Assembly (NCBI GenBank): GCA_027484915.1
Contig: JAIXSA010000090.1
Location: 1-41,612, forward strand
DNA length: 41,612 nucleotides
Direction: 5' to 3'
DNA from: Paracoccaceae bacterium
Lineage (GTDB): Bacteria > Pseudomonadota > Alphaproteobacteria > Rhodobacterales > Rhodobacteraceae
Of this stretch, positions 15,684-23,857 are shown piece after piece. The notes beneath the pieces are model-generated. The model saw only the letters and a list, made by a program, of their open reading frames with translations, was not told the DNA's origin and did not search any database. Within the stretch, counting starts at the first letter, position 1. Each line of letters begins with the position of its first letter. A program made the position numbers and the translations under genes.

Positions 15684-16376
15684 ATGTCTGACATGGAACG
15701 CATCCTGATCATCGAGGACGACCCCGAAACCGCCGCAGCCATCCGCGCCGAGGCCGAGGCCTTGGGCTGTCAGACCGATCACCGCGACACCCTCCCTTCC
15801 GGCATCGAGGCCGCCACGACCGTCAAGTACAACGTCATCGTCCTGGACCGCATGCTCCCCGGTGGAGACGGCGTGGACGCGATGGCAAACATCCGCGCGG
15901 GGGGCTCCACCGCCCTCATCCTGATCCTCTCCGCCCTCGGCCGCGCCGCCAACCGGGTCGAAGGCCTTGAAAAAGGTGCCGACGACTACCTCCCCAAACC
16001 CTTCGAGCCCGAGGAACTCCGCGCCCGACTCCGCGCCCTTCTCCGCCGGGGCACGATCCAGGTCCTCGACAACGACCTCCTCGCCTTTGGCGACGTCGAG
16101 ATCCGCCTCAAGGCCCGCACCGTCCACGTCAAGCGGAACCACGTGCCCACCAGCCCCAAGGAATTCGAGCTGATCACCTACTTCGCCCGCAACGCAGGCC
16201 AGGTCGTCACCCGGATGCAGCTTCTGGAAAACGTCTGGAACCTGCACTTCGACCCCGGCACCAACGTCGTCGACGTCCACGTTGGTCGCCTCCGCCGCAA
16301 GCTGGAGGAGGCAGGGGCGACCGCCATTCAGACCGCCCGGGGCGAGGGCTATATCTTCGCTCCCCTCCCCGCGTGA
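15684..16376 (+). CDS. OmpR/PhoB-family response regulator
   Basis: A 230-residue regulator with a receiver domain (1-115: acidic pair in ILIIEDDP, phosphoacceptor Asp55 in VIVLDRMLPGGDG, Lys105 in DDYLPKPF) and a winged-helix DNA-binding domain (about 130-228: SPKEFELITYFARNAGQVVT, VVDVHVGRLRRKLEE). The ATG directly follows the stop of the HtrA-like gene, and its own stop overlaps the kinase start (GTGA). An alternative start three codons in (Met4) is possible. It is very likely the phosphorylation partner of the kinase and probably controls this locus; candidate sites are at 14275-14302. Confidence 0.9.
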   Translation: MSDMERILIIEDDPETAAAIRAEAEALGCQTDHRDTLPSGIEAATTVKYNVIVLDRMLPGGDGVDAMANIRAGGSTALILILSALGRAANRVEGLEKGADDYLPKPFEPEELRARLRALLRRGTIQVLDNDLLAFGDVEIRLKARTVHVKRNHVPTSPKEFELITYFARNAGQVVTRMQLLENVWNLHFDPGTNVVDVHVGRLRRKLEEAGATAIQTARGEGYIFAPLPA

Positions 16377-17734
16377 CCACGCCCAGACCCTTCGCCGCCA
16401 AGGCCACCCTGCGCCTCGCTGCCGCTATGGCGCTGGCCGTCACGCTCCTCTCCCTCGCTGCGATGGCGCTGCAATACCGGCTGGTCGAGACCCGCTTGAT
16501 GCAGGCTCAGAAAACCCTCCTGAGCGCTGACCTCGACGGCCTCGCCGCCCTCTACGACCAACGCCGCATCATCGCCCTGCGCCAAGCCATCGACTACCGC
16601 GCCACCGCCGCCACCGGCGACGAGATGCTCCTCCTGATGGACCGGAACGGCCAGCCCCTCGCCGGAACCCGCAAGGATTGGCCCGCCTCCCTCGCCCCCA
16701 GCGGAGACACCTTCACCCCCGACAACGCCACAACCTTCACCGAAGGCCAGACCCGCTGGCTCGCCGTCGCCCGCACCCTGCCGGGAGGCTTCCCCCTCCT
16801 CGTCGCCCGCAGCCTCGCCCCCGTCGACGCCACCCTCGCCGCCCTGCGCCGCGGGATGCTCGGCCTCCTCGCCGCCCTCCTCGTCGCTGGCGCGCTCGTC
16901 GGTTGGCTCGCCGCCCACAGCGTGATGACAAAGATCAACCGGCTCAACACGCTTGCCGACCGCGTCGCCGATGGCGCCTTGGACGCCCGCCTGCCCGGTC
17001 CCCGCTCCCCCGACGAATTCGGCCTCCTTGAAACCCACGTCCATGCGATGCTGGACCGGATCGAAAACCTGAACCGCGCCACCCACCGCCTCTCCGACAC
17101 CATCGCGCACGAACTCCGCACTCCCCTCAATCGCATGCTCCAGAAACTGAGCAAGATCGAAGGCCAACCCGACCTCACCGCCGAACTGAAATCCGAGATG
17201 CGCCAGGCCATCCGCATGTTCGACAGCCTTCTCGACATCTCCCGGGCCGAGGCCGACCAGGGCACCGGCGGCGGTCTTGTCCCCGTCGACCTCTCCAGCG
17301 TGGCCGCCGAGGTCTGGGACCTCTACGACCCCCTCCTCGAAGACAAAGGCCTGCAGATCGAGGCCCACATCACCCCCGGCCTGCACATCCTCGGCGACCG
17401 CAACCTCATCGCCCAGGTCCTCTCCAACCTCCTCGACAACGCCATCAAGTATTGCGGCGCAGGCGACCGCCTGACCCTCACCCTCACCCCCGAAGATGAC
17501 CGCATCCTCATGCGCCTGTCAGACACCGGCCCCGGCCTGCCCGAGGACATCAAACCCGAGGCCTTCGACCGCTTCACCCGCGCCGAACGCGACCGTGCCA
17601 CCCCCGGCCATGGCCACGGCCTCGCCCTCGTCCGCGCCATCGCCGCCCGGCACGGCGCTCGCCTCACCCTCCCGACGACCGAAAAAGGTTTCGCCCTTGA
17701 AATCCGCTGGCCCAAGCTGCAGCAATCGGACTGA
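16373..17734 (+). CDS. membrane sensor histidine kinase
   Basis: A 453-residue kinase starting at GTG 16373, which overlaps the regulator stop by four bases. Two membrane segments (about 14-34 and 160-182) bracket a periplasmic sensor domain of about 125 residues. After a HAMP segment (about 183-235) come the H-box IAHELRTPLNR (His246), the N-box NLLDNAIKY and a G-box-like DTGPGLPE. The periplasmic sensor domain has no recognised fold. Given the neighbours, the signal is probably an envelope or proteolysis-related cue. The last residues end 15 bases before the patatin gene. Confidence 0.88.
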   Translation: MTTPRPFAAKATLRLAAAMALAVTLLSLAAMALQYRLVETRLMQAQKTLLSADLDGLAALYDQRRIIALRQAIDYRATAATGDEMLLLMDRNGQPLAGTRKDWPASLAPSGDTFTPDNATTFTEGQTRWLAVARTLPGGFPLLVARSLAPVDATLAALRRGMLGLLAALLVAGALVGWLAAHSVMTKINRLNTLADRVADGALDARLPGPRSPDEFGLLETHVHAMLDRIENLNRATHRLSDTIAHELRTPLNRMLQKLSKIEGQPDLTAELKSEMRQAIRMFDSLLDISRAEADQGTGGGLVPVDLSSVAAEVWDLYDPLLEDKGLQIEAHITPGLHILGDRNLIAQVLSNLLDNAIKYCGAGDRLTLTLTPEDDRILMRLSDTGPGLPEDIKPEAFDRFTRAERDRATPGHGHGLALVRAIAARHGARLTLPTTEKGFALEIRWPKLQQSD

Positions 17735-17749
17735 CCCAACGGAGTCCAG

Positions 17750-19174
17750 ATGCGCCGCGCCCTCCTTCCCCTCCTGATCCTCCTCGGCTGCGCCCCCTGG
17801 AACCAGCCGCAGAACCAGCCGCTCCAGGGCGAAAACGCCCCGCTCTCCACCGAAACACCGGGAGACGACCTCTACATTGGCCTCGCCTTCTCCGGCGGCG
17901 GGATGCGCGCCACCGCCTTCGCCTATGGGATGCTCCAGGAACTCCAGGCCGCCGAGACCGGCACCCCGAACGGCCTTCTCGACAACGTCCGCCTCGTCTC
18001 CGGCGTCTCCGGCGGGTCCGTCATGGCCGCCCAACTCGGCCTCAAGGGCCCGCAAGGCATGCAGGGTTTCCGCGAGGCCTTCCTGACCCAGGACGCCGAA
18101 GCCCGCATGACCACCTCCGGCCTAAACCCCCTGACCATCGCCAAGGGCATCGCCGGGGGCGTCAACGGCCGTGACACCTTCGGCCGCACGCTGGATGAGA
18201 CCCTCTTCCACGGCGCGACCTTCGCCGACCTCCGCCGCTCCGGCATCAAGACCTGGATCAACGCCACCGACATGGCGAACAACACGCCTTTCCTCTTCTC
18301 CCCCGAAACCTTCGACGCCCTCTGCTCCGACCTCTCCCGCGTCAAGCTTTCCGAGGCCGTCGCCGCCTCCGCCGCCTATCCCCTGGTCTTCACCCCCATC
18401 GTCCTGCAGGCCCACCAGGGCAAATGCACCTACCGCGAACCCGACTGGCTGACGGCGGCCCGCTACAACCCCGAAGCCACCGCCGCCATGCGCGCCCACG
18501 CCCGCGCCCTGGAAAGCTACACCAACCCGGCGGAGGTGAAATTCGTCAAACTCCTCGATGGCGGCATCACCGACAACTTCGGCACCACGGGCCTTGCGGT
18601 CGAACGCGCCCGCGCCCAGGTCCCCTACGCCCCCCTGACCGCCGAGGAAGCCGTCAAGCTGAAACGCATGCTCTTCCTTGTCGCCAACGCCGGGGTCAGC
18701 CGCGACTATGACTGGACCAAGAAGGTCGCCGGACCTGGCGGCGTCAACCTCGCCATGTCCATCGCCACCTCCGCCATGTCCGCCGCCTCCCGCTCCGGCT
18801 ACGACTCGATGCGCGGGGAACTCCGCCTGTGGGAGACCGAACTCATCGAATGGCGCTGCGCCTTGCCGTTGTCCGAGGTCCGCAAGCTGCGAGGCACGAC
18901 CCAAGGCTGGGACTGCAAGGACGTCAAGCTCTTCGTCGGCGAAGTCAGCTCCGCCGCCCTTCCCACCGACCTCCGCGACCAACTCGACGCCGTTCCCACC
19001 CGCCTCAAACTCCCGACGGCGCAAGTCGACCTCGTCATCGCCGCCGCCCGCCAGGCCACGCGCCTGACCCCCGAATTCAACGGCTTCCTGGCCTCGCTGG
19101 ATGGAAACACCGTCGCCTCCCGCATCGAAGACGGCATCGCCGCCGGAGGCCGCCGCGTCACCCCGCTGAACTGA
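17750..19174 (+). CDS. patatin-like phospholipase lipoprotein
   Basis: A 474-residue lipid-acyl hydrolase. A lipobox (LLGC, Cys14) after a short hydrophobic leader marks it as a lipoprotein. The oxyanion motif is SGGGMRA (48-54), the nucleophile elbow GVSGG has Ser87, and the catalytic Asp270 lies in LLDGGITDN. The dyad is therefore intact, and the enzyme should cleave phospholipids or lysophospholipids at a membrane surface. It is the last gene of the HtrA-regulator-kinase operon and has a good ACGGAG ribosome-binding site. In bacterial defence and cell-death systems patatins serve as membrane-damaging effectors, but those are usually cytosolic. Here the lipoprotein signal points to the periplasmic face. 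The substrate is unknown. Confidence 0.85.
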   Translation: MRRALLPLLILLGCAPWNQPQNQPLQGENAPLSTETPGDDLYIGLAFSGGGMRATAFAYGMLQELQAAETGTPNGLLDNVRLVSGVSGGSVMAAQLGLKGPQGMQGFREAFLTQDAEARMTTSGLNPLTIAKGIAGGVNGRDTFGRTLDETLFHGATFADLRRSGIKTWINATDMANNTPFLFSPETFDALCSDLSRVKLSEAVAASAAYPLVFTPIVLQAHQGKCTYREPDWLTAARYNPEATAAMRAHARALESYTNPAEVKFVKLLDGGITDNFGTTGLAVERARAQVPYAPLTAEEAVKLKRMLFLVANAGVSRDYDWTKKVAGPGGVNLAMSIATSAMSAASRSGYDSMRGELRLWETELIEWRCALPLSEVRKLRGTTQGWDCKDVKLFVGEVSSAALPTDLRDQLDAVPTRLKLPTAQVDLVIAAARQATRLTPEFNGFLASLDGNTVASRIEDGIAAGGRRVTPLN

Positions 19175-19190
19175 ACCCACCCTTCACATT

Positions 19191-19214
19191 TCCCCAAATA
19201 TCCCCGCCGGAGGC
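19191..19214 (-). repeat. Rhodobacterales-type intergenic repeat
   Basis: On the minus strand this reads GCCTCCGGCGGGGATATT followed by TGGGGA and, further on, AATGTGAAG. From memory this string is very frequent between genes in Rhodobacteraceae genomes; I did not search. It lies 16 bases after the patatin stop, just before a hairpin. Confidence 0.5.
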
Positions 19215-19221
19215 CCTCCGA

Positions 19222-19249
19222 GCCGCTTTGCGCACCTACGCAAAGCGGC
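19222..19249. terminator. 11-bp hairpin after the patatin operon
   Basis: GCCGCTTTGCG at 19222-19232 pairs perfectly with CGCAAAGCGGC at 19239-19249 around a 6-base loop. There is no T-run, so it may be a weak terminator or mRNA 3'-stabilising stem. It separates the HtrA operon from the caspase-protease pair, whose first gene starts at 19372. Confidence 0.5.
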
Positions 19250-19371
19250 GAGACAAAAGCCGTGCGCGTCAGCGCTCAATTTGAAAGCCGCCCGAACCAC
19301 AGGATGACAAATCCCGTCACTTGCACCACGCCACTTGCTCCATTCCCCACCCAAGCTAAGCTGCCCGCATC

Positions 19372-21318
19372 ATGCGCACGGCCCTTTTCTCCCTCGCGAT
19401 TTCCCTTGGCCTCCTCGCCCCGGCCCATGCCGAAATCCGCGCCGTCATCGTTGGCGTCGCCGACTACCTCACCCTTGACGCCGACCTGAAAGGCCCCGCC
19501 AACGACGCCCGCCTGATGGCCGAGACCCTGATCGCCCGCGGCGTAAGCCCGGCCCTGATCACCGTCCTCACCTCCGACCCCTCTGGCCTGCCCTCAGGCA
19601 CCACCATCGGCCAGCCCACCCACGACGCGATCCTCGCAGCACTCGCCACAGCCACCGAAGCCTCCACCACAGGTGACACCATCGTCTTCACCTTCTCCGG
19701 CCACGGCGCCCAGGCCCCCGACCTTTCGGGGGACGAGGGCGGCGGCTACGATGAGCTTCTCCTCCCCGCCGACGCCTCCGGCTGGAAGGGCGCCATCGGC
19801 AGCGTCGAGAACGCCCTCGTCGACGACGACCTCCAGGCCTGGGCGCAAGCCACCCTCTCCAGATCCATCAAGGTCGTCGCCCTGATCGACGCCTGCCACT
19901 CCGCCACCGGCTTCCGCGCCGTGGGCGGGCAGGGGGTTGCCAAGGTTATCGACGAGGCACAACTCGGCATCCCCGACGACGTGGTTCCCGTTGCAGGCAC
20001 GGCCGCGCCCCCACTTCAGGGGGATTTCGTCTTCCTCTATTCCTCGCAGTCGGACCAGCGGTCGTTCGAATATCCGATGACGGACGGCTCCTGGCACGGC
20101 GAATTCACCCTGCGGCTTGCACAAACTCTGCGCGACACCCAGGACGCCAGCTGGGCGCAGGTCCTGACTGCCACGACCGAAGCAATGGTCCAGGGCCCCG
20201 CAAAGCAGATGCCCGACGGCGAAGGTCCGCTCCTACTGTCCCCCGTCTTCGGCACCGGCCCCACCACCCAACGCTTCCCCATCGAAGACGGCACGCTTGC
20301 CGCCGGTCTCCTCGACGGCCTGACCGAAGGCACCGAACTGACCCTCTACGCCACCCCCACCGGCGGAGATCCCCTTGCCAGCACGATCCTTACCAAAGTC
20401 ACCGCCCGTGCCGCCACCTTCGCCACCCCGGCCCCCGCTTCAGCCCGATGGGCCGAGCTTGCCTCGGTCCCACCTCCCGCGCCCCTGACCCTCGCCGCGC
20501 CAGCCCTCGCCGACCCGGCCGATCCCCACGACTACAGCGCCTGGATCGCTGCCCTTCCGCCCCCCAAAGCCAACCCCGACCTCGTCCCCATTTTGACCGA
20601 GGGCACCATCGCCCTGGCCAATGCCGACGGCGTCCTTGACCCCGAAGGTCCCAATTCCACCCCCCGCATCCGCCTTCAGCCTGGTGAGACCGCAGCCGAA
20701 GCCCTGGACCGAACGCTGGAGCAAGCCGCCCACGGCCTTGCCCTGCGCAAGGTCCTGGCGGGGGCCACCGGGCGCAGCCTTACCGGCAAGGCGCCCCTCT
20801 CCGTCACCACGGACCGCCGCGCTGCCCAGGGCACCTGTGGAAGCGCCGCCGACCCCCAACCCTTCGACCCCGCCCAGGGCGTCGCCCCTTGCGACCAGCT
20901 TTGGCTGACCATCACCAACACCTCCGGCACTGCACAGGACGTCTCGGTCCTGTATTTCACCGCCGACTTCCAGGTCCAACCGATCTACCCCAGCCAGAAC
21001 CTTGCCAACCGCCTTGCCCCCGGTGAAACCACCCGCGTCGGGCTGATGATCGAACCCGGCAGCACCGCGGGGCTGGAAGAGATCTGGACCCTCGCCGTCC
21101 CCGCCACCCCCGATGCCCCCCGCGTCGACCTGACCCGGCTCGCCACGACCGGCACCACCCGCGCCGCGCCGTCCGACCCGATGACCGCCTGGCTTGCGAC
21201 CCGCCTCGACCCCGACGCCACCAACCGCGGCTTCAGCCTGAAACCTGCGCCCCTGACCATGATCCGCCAGATCGTCCGCCTGACTGGCGACCCCACATCC
21301 ACCCTGAAGGAGAACTGA
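19372..21318 (+). CDS. second secreted caspase-fold protein
   Basis: A 648-residue protein with a signal peptide (MRTALFSLAISLGLLAPAHA) and a caspase domain. His111 lies in FTFSGHGAQAP and Cys175 in ALIDACHSATGFRAV. It shares distinctive strings with the caspase at 11536-13596: LKGPAND, SGHGxQAP, DELxLPxD and NALVDD. The long C-terminal part is low-complexity Pro/Ala/Thr-rich (about 300-430). It ends in a beta domain around residues 520-570 (TSGTAQDVSVLYFTADFQV, NRLAPGETTRVG), also shared with the first caspase and with other bacterial caspase and trypsin proteins. The two are therefore ancient paralogs rather than a recent duplication. The stop directly abuts the ATG of the chymotrypsin-fold protease, so the pair is co-transcribed. 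Confidence 0.85.
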   Translation: MRTALFSLAISLGLLAPAHAEIRAVIVGVADYLTLDADLKGPANDARLMAETLIARGVSPALITVLTSDPSGLPSGTTIGQPTHDAILAALATATEASTTGDTIVFTFSGHGAQAPDLSGDEGGGYDELLLPADASGWKGAIGSVENALVDDDLQAWAQATLSRSIKVVALIDACHSATGFRAVGGQGVAKVIDEAQLGIPDDVVPVAGTAAPPLQGDFVFLYSSQSDQRSFEYPMTDGSWHGEFTLRLAQTLRDTQDASWAQVLTATTEAMVQGPAKQMPDGEGPLLLSPVFGTGPTTQRFPIEDGTLAAGLLDGLTEGTELTLYATPTGGDPLASTILTKVTARAATFATPAPASARWAELASVPPPAPLTLAAPALADPADPHDYSAWIAALPPPKANPDLVPILTEGTIALANADGVLDPEGPNSTPRIRLQPGETAAEALDRTLEQAAHGLALRKVLAGATGRSLTGKAPLSVTTDRRAAQGTCGSAADPQPFDPAQGVAPCDQLWLTITNTSGTAQDVSVLYFTADFQVQPIYPSQNLANRLAPGETTRVGLMIEPGSTAGLEEIWTLAVPATPDAPRVDLTRLATTGTTRAAPSDPMTAWLATRLDPDATNRGFSLKPAPLTMIRQIVRLTGDPTSTLKEN

Positions 21319-22365
21319 ATGCCTCGCCTCCTGACCGCCCTCGCTTTCCTCCTGGCAACCCCCGCGCTGGCCGAGACGACCTTTCCGACCCCAACCCCCG
21401 CCGACCCGGCCACGGCGTCGCCCTTCGCCTACGCCAAGTCCGGTGCCAAGGCCGCCCGTGCGGCCGAGGCCACCGAAGCCGGCGCCAAGGTCATCGGTGG
21501 CGAAATCGCTGCCGAGGGCGCCTGGCCTTGGCAGGTCGCTCTCCTCGTAGGCGGCGCCCCCGTCAGCACCGATGCCCAATTCTGCGGCGGCAGCATGGTG
21601 ATGGACACCTGGGTCCTGACCGCCGCGCATTGTGTGCACATGCCGCAAGAGGATGGCAGCTTCGCCGACCTTCGCCCCGACGAAGTCGCGATCCTTGTCG
21701 GCACCAACACCCTGACCGAAGGCTCCGGTGACCTGATCCCGGTTCAGGCCATCTTCCGCCACCCGTCCTACACCGGCACCCAGTTCGACTTCGACATCGC
21801 GCTGATCAAGCTTTCCCGCGCGCCGCAGGTGCCCTTCCAGACCATCGAGGTCCCGGATGCCGAATACGGCGACCTTCTGAACCAGCAGGGCGTCACCACC
21901 ATCGTCACCGGCTGGGGCCTGACCGAAGGCGCACAACCCACCCCCAAGCTTCGCCAGGCACAGATCCAGGTTCTCGACCGCGCGCTCTGCAACCAGGCGA
22001 TGCTGGAAGCCCGCGCCGAGGACGCAGCCGGCGGTTTCGGCTACGCCGTCCAGACCCTCGGCGTGGCCGAACAGGACGCCTACGCGATCTGGGACGAACT
22101 CATCGCCCGCGCCCCCGAGTCGGTGTCCGAGAACATGATCTGCTCGGGCACGTTCGAGGGCGGCAAAACCTCCTGCAACGGCGATTCCGGCGGGCCTCTG
22201 GTCGTGCCCGTGGAGGGCGGCGGCTACATCCAGGCCGGGATCGTCAGCTGGGGCCTCTCGGCGACATCAGGCTACGGCTGCGAGGAAACAGCGCTCTTCT
22301 CGGCCTACACCAACATCTCGAAGTTCGTGCCTTGGCTGAACGAAGTGATTGCGGGGAATCCGTAG
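21319..22365 (+). CDS. secreted S1 chymotrypsin-fold protease zymogen
   Basis: A 348-residue protease with a signal peptide (MPRLLTALAFLLATPALA), a propeptide, then an activation-type junction GAK/VIGGE (cleavage predicted after Lys57). The triad is His104 (TAAHC), Asp159 (DFDIALIKL) and Ser290 (NGDSGGP). Asp289 would pair with the new N terminus, so the zymogen logic is intact. The residue matching trypsin Asp189 is Thr284, so specificity is not trypsin-like. An unusual insertion (about 225-270) lies before the ENMICSG segment. It is preceded by AAGGAGA (strong ribosome-binding site) directly after the caspase stop. A caspase-fold or trypsin-like neighbour could cut the propeptide; whether it does is a guess. 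Confidence 0.88.
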   Translation: MPRLLTALAFLLATPALAETTFPTPTPADPATASPFAYAKSGAKAARAAEATEAGAKVIGGEIAAEGAWPWQVALLVGGAPVSTDAQFCGGSMVMDTWVLTAAHCVHMPQEDGSFADLRPDEVAILVGTNTLTEGSGDLIPVQAIFRHPSYTGTQFDFDIALIKLSRAPQVPFQTIEVPDAEYGDLLNQQGVTTIVTGWGLTEGAQPTPKLRQAQIQVLDRALCNQAMLEARAEDAAGGFGYAVQTLGVAEQDAYAIWDELIARAPESVSENMICSGTFEGGKTSCNGDSGGPLVVPVEGGGYIQAGIVSWGLSATSGYGCEETALFSAYTNISKFVPWLNEVIAGNP

Positions 22366-22455
22366 GTTCGCGAGGCCCATGCACTCACCGCCGTGAGCAA
22401 GATGAGGACCGCCTGAAACGTCGTAAAGCACGCATCAATCTGGTAAAGGCTCAGC

Positions 22456-22489
22456 AAGTATAAAAATCTTCTAGAAAGTTTTTATACTT
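22456..22489. terminator. AT-rich 11-bp hairpin
   Basis: AAGTATAAAAA at 22456-22466 and TTTTTATACTT at 22479-22489 are exact complements around a 12-base loop. The stem is very AT-rich in a GC-rich region and could stop transcription in either direction after the S1 protease (stop at 22365). A smaller CTCAC/GTGAG stem lies at 22384-22397. Confidence 0.6.
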
Positions 22490-22495
22490 CTGGGC

Positions 22496-22524
22496 TTCGT
22501 GCAAGATCGGTCGGTTTCGTGCAA
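22496..22524 (+). repeat. 9-bp direct repeats at the AP2 gene start
   Basis: TTCGTGCAA occurs at 22496-22504 and 22516-22524, 20 bases apart. The second copy contains the proposed GTG start at 22519. They may be footprints of a small insertion or duplication at the island edge. Confidence 0.5.
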
Positions 22525-23253
22525 AATATCCTGCTTGAAGAAACAACGTCGCTTGTAAGGTACGAAACATTGGAAAGCCCCGTCGAACTTATGCGCGTCT
22601 CGATTGCGCTGTTGGTCAAGTCCCTTCAGCCAGATACCTATGCCTTGATCCCGACCAGCCGAGGTCTTGACGCGATCATCGACAAGCGTTTCGAAACTCA
22701 AGTGAAGGGCCATCGATGGTACGCCATTCTGTCCCGCGGGAACCATCTACAAGCCGCTGCGGACGTTGACGGGCGGCGCATCTCGCTGCAAAGATTCATT
22801 CTTCCCCTCGCCGACCCCGCATTAAGCCTCGACGAGGTAAAGCAGGTTTCCTTCGCCAACAAACTCCCATTCGACTGCCGGCTGGAAAACATATCAGGTC
22901 ACATCGGTCGGACAGCCGTAATGCGTAACCGTCGGTCAAAGAAAGGCACAAGCTCGATCTTCAAAGGCGTCATTAAGCGTACATCGACATCTGGTCAGGT
23001 TCGCTGGTCTGCCAGCATCGCGACCAAGGATTTCCGCTACAACCTTGGCAGCCATCGCACTGAACGTCTCGCTGCTTTGGCCTACGACGCAGCCGCATAC
23101 TTGCTCTTCGAGAATACAGCGCTCTACAATCTGCCAGACCTTTGTCCGGACCCGACGTCGCTGGGATTCGTGCGCGACCGGATCGCTCGGCAAGACCTCC
23201 TGAAAGGTCAGGGATCGTCTGTAGCCTCGGTCAAGGATAGAAGCACGCCGTAG
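22519..23253 (+). CDS. AP2-domain protein with degenerate HNH region
   Basis: A 244-residue protein of the HNH-AP2 homing-endonuclease layout. The C-terminal AP2 DNA-binding domain is clear (about 145-206: SIFKGVIKRTSTSGQVRWSA, then YNLGSHRTERLAALAYDAAA, then ALYNLPD). The central region (about 63-125: RWYAILSRGNHLQAA, ISLQRFIL, then KLPFDCRLENI) looks like the HNH-type core LHRxI...VDHIN...DNRxxNL, but the catalytic histidines are replaced (LQR for LHR, VKQV for VDHI). The nuclease is therefore probably dead, and the protein may be a DNA binder or a decaying mobile gene. Lower GC and different codon use than the neighbours suggest transfer. The GTG start lacks a ribosome-binding site; Met25 is an alternative. 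No phage or intron genes are near. Confidence 0.6.
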   Translation: MQNILLEETTSLVRYETLESPVELMRVSIALLVKSLQPDTYALIPTSRGLDAIIDKRFETQVKGHRWYAILSRGNHLQAAADVDGRRISLQRFILPLADPALSLDEVKQVSFANKLPFDCRLENISGHIGRTAVMRNRRSKKGTSSIFKGVIKRTSTSGQVRWSASIATKDFRYNLGSHRTERLAALAYDAAAYLLFENTALYNLPDLCPDPTSLGFVRDRIARQDLLKGQGSSVASVKDRSTP

Positions 23254-23473
23254 GATGCGTGATCTGTCAAACCAGTTCCGACGCCCTTGCCTTTCTTACC
23301 CGCTACGCGGCGCGCCACCGACTCAATCCTCACTTCCCTACTCTATGTGGCCTCTTAACTTCCCTCGCAAGCGCCCAGCTTGCCATCCTCCCACCCTGAC
23401 CACTCCAGACCCGCGACCTCATCATCAGCGCAGCCACCCCGCCGAACCTGCAACGGTCCGGCGGCCTCCCCCG
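23254..23473. other. intergenic stretch without recognisable gene
   Basis: The 220 bases between the AP2 gene and the frameshifted hypothetical contain no open frame of convincing quality. Codon use is atypical and Pro/Ser-rich in all frames. The stretch seems to be decayed sequence belonging to the same island. Confidence 0.5.
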
Positions 23474-23857
23474 TCACCCCACCGGCTCGCAGGTCTTTAC
23501 CGTCATTGCCACCAACAGGACCGCCGACAGGAACTCCCTATCACCGCCCGCCCGGTCCAGTACCGCCAGAGCTTCATCGTCCAGCCCGCCATAGATGATG
23601 TAGACCGGATAGCTTCCCCGAGGGGGCTCGATCCCAAAGGTCTGCCCGTCGGTCCTGACCCCCTCCGGAAGCGCGCAGCGATCGCGCCCGGCCAGCGCCG
23701 TTTGCGGCAGCGCTTTGAACGCGGCCAGCATCTGGTTCCCGCTTTCCCGGTCCGCCAATGTCAGGTCCTTGCCGTCGATGGCCGGGCCTTTCACCACGCT
23801 CAGGCTGACATTCGCGCCCTCTGGCGACGGAAGGTGCAGGAACGAAAGGCCGGTCAC
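23474..23857 (-). CDS. hypothetical protein, likely 3' part of a frameshifted gene
   Basis: A 127-residue frame starting at GTG 23857, four bases inside the end of the upstream frame (GTGA overlap). It begins VTGLSFLHLPSPEGANVSLS and ends in a hydrophobic stretch (FLSAVLLVAMTVKTCEPVG). Reading the same frame back past its GTG gives GIDDCRDP before a stop. That would join smoothly to the end of the upstream frame (ETVAKV) if one base were restored near 23880. I therefore suspect one gene of about 200 residues broken by a one-base deletion or a sequencing error. Alternatively the two are translationally coupled small genes. No family is recognised; the product looks secreted or membrane-associated. 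Confidence 0.45.
   Translation of the reverse strand: MTGLSFLHLPSPEGANVSLSVVKGPAIDGKDLTLADRESGNQMLAAFKALPQTALAGRDRCALPEGVRTDGQTFGIEPPRGSYPVYIIYGGLDDEALAVLDRAGGDREFLSAVLLVAMTVKTCEPVG

Noticed and set aside
14214-16280. Minus-strand open frame running upstream from the PPC-like gene across the HtrA and regulator genes
   Set aside because: It only extends the small secreted protein's frame backwards. The signal peptide at 14213 sets the start, and the extension opposes conserved proteins.
20440-21936. Minus-strand frame of about 500 codons across the second caspase and S1 protease
   Set aside because: Gly-rich, low-complexity antisense reading of two genes with clear catalytic motifs.
22366-22450. 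Possible tRNA-like stem region after the S1 protease
   Set aside because: Only a 5-bp CTCAC/GTGAG stem is present, with no anticodon or T-loop consensus.
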